NCBI GenBank assembly: GCA_002469545.1
Contig: DKMK01000080.1
Coordinates: 1 to 5,581, forward strand
DNA: 5,581 nt
Direction of reading: 5' to 3'
Source: Rhodobacterales bacterium UBA7416
Lineage (GTDB): Bacteria; Pseudomonadota; Alphaproteobacteria; Rhodobacterales; Rhodobacteraceae
The number at the start of each line of letters is the position of its first letter. The first letter of the stretch is position 1. The notes beneath the pieces were generated by a model. It had not been told where the DNA came from and did no database searches. It saw nothing but the letters and a program-made list of their open reading frames with translations. Position numbers and translations under genes: made by a program. Shown piece by piece: positions 5,542 through 5,581 of the stretch.

Positions 5542-5581
5542 CATCCAACCGCCATCTACGTTTAAGTTGGCACCGGTCATG
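5533..5581 (-). CDS. Short-chain dehydrogenase/reductase, C-terminal fragment (possible 3-hydroxybutyrate dehydrogenase)
   Basis: Only the last 15 codons are in the window, reading MTGANLNVDGGWMAQ then TAG; the gene continues past the right edge. The TGANLNVDGGW signature is the conserved C-terminal segment of classical short-chain dehydrogenases, which use NAD(P) with a Rossmann fold. The ending DGGW-x-AQ resembles 3-hydroxybutyrate dehydrogenases more than the acetoacetyl-CoA reductase PhaB, whose C-termini usually read differently. Its position facing phaZ supports a role in oxidising 3-hydroxybutyrate to acetoacetate. Many other SDR enzymes share this ending, so family membership is much more certain than the substrate. 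Confidence 0.75.
   Translation of the reverse strand, partial: MTGANLNVDGGWMAQ

Noticed and set aside
1..5581. Search for CRISPR repeats, insertion sequences, attachment sites, tRNA or rRNA genes and phage or defence genes
   Set aside because: No regularly spaced repeats, transposase, integrase, terminal inverted repeats or RNA gene landmarks were seen; coding content is a canonical PHA cluster.

Overview
This window holds a compact polyhydroxyalkanoate (PHA, bacterial storage polyester) gene cluster. The organism is most likely an alphaproteobacterium, probably a lower-GC member of the Rhodobacterales. Three things suggest this: the gene order (phaZ divergent from phaC, followed by phaP and phaR), a short alphaproteobacterial-type phasin, and a PhaR with a long C-terminal extension. 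The base composition is not GC-rich by eye, unlike many Rhodobacter-type genomes. The taxonomic placement is an inference.

Layout from left to right. Positions 1-121 are an edge stretch with a weak terminator-like hairpin. Next come four minus-strand genes. The first, 122-1000, is an alpha/beta-hydrolase whose start lies 3 bases after the stop of the second, phaR (1004-1717). The third is the phasin gene phaP (1850-2275), which is followed by a strong intrinsic terminator. The fourth is the class I PHA synthase gene phaC (2384-4150). A 102-base divergent control region separates phaC from plus-strand phaZ (4253-5491), an intracellular PHB depolymerase. The right edge holds the last 15 codons of a minus-strand short-chain dehydrogenase, convergent with phaZ and possibly a 3-hydroxybutyrate dehydrogenase.

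How they work together: PhaC polymerises (R)-3-hydroxyacyl-CoA into granules, the phasin coats the granules, PhaZ breaks the polymer down, and PhaR is expected to sense polymer and repress granule-associated genes. The edge dehydrogenase, if it is BdhA, would oxidise the released 3-hydroxybutyrate. The hydrolase tied to phaR has no assigned substrate but may act on PHA-derived esters or thioesters.

The gene content is a known system; I see no mobile element, CRISPR array, RNA gene or undescribed multi-gene system. The most interesting signals are regulatory. An identical 12-base sequence containing the palindrome TTGC-T-GCAA occurs in the phaC-phaP gap and in the phaC/phaZ gap, and is a strong candidate for the PhaR operator. 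A different pair of GTAA/TTAC palindromes, about two helical turns apart, lies upstream of phaR.
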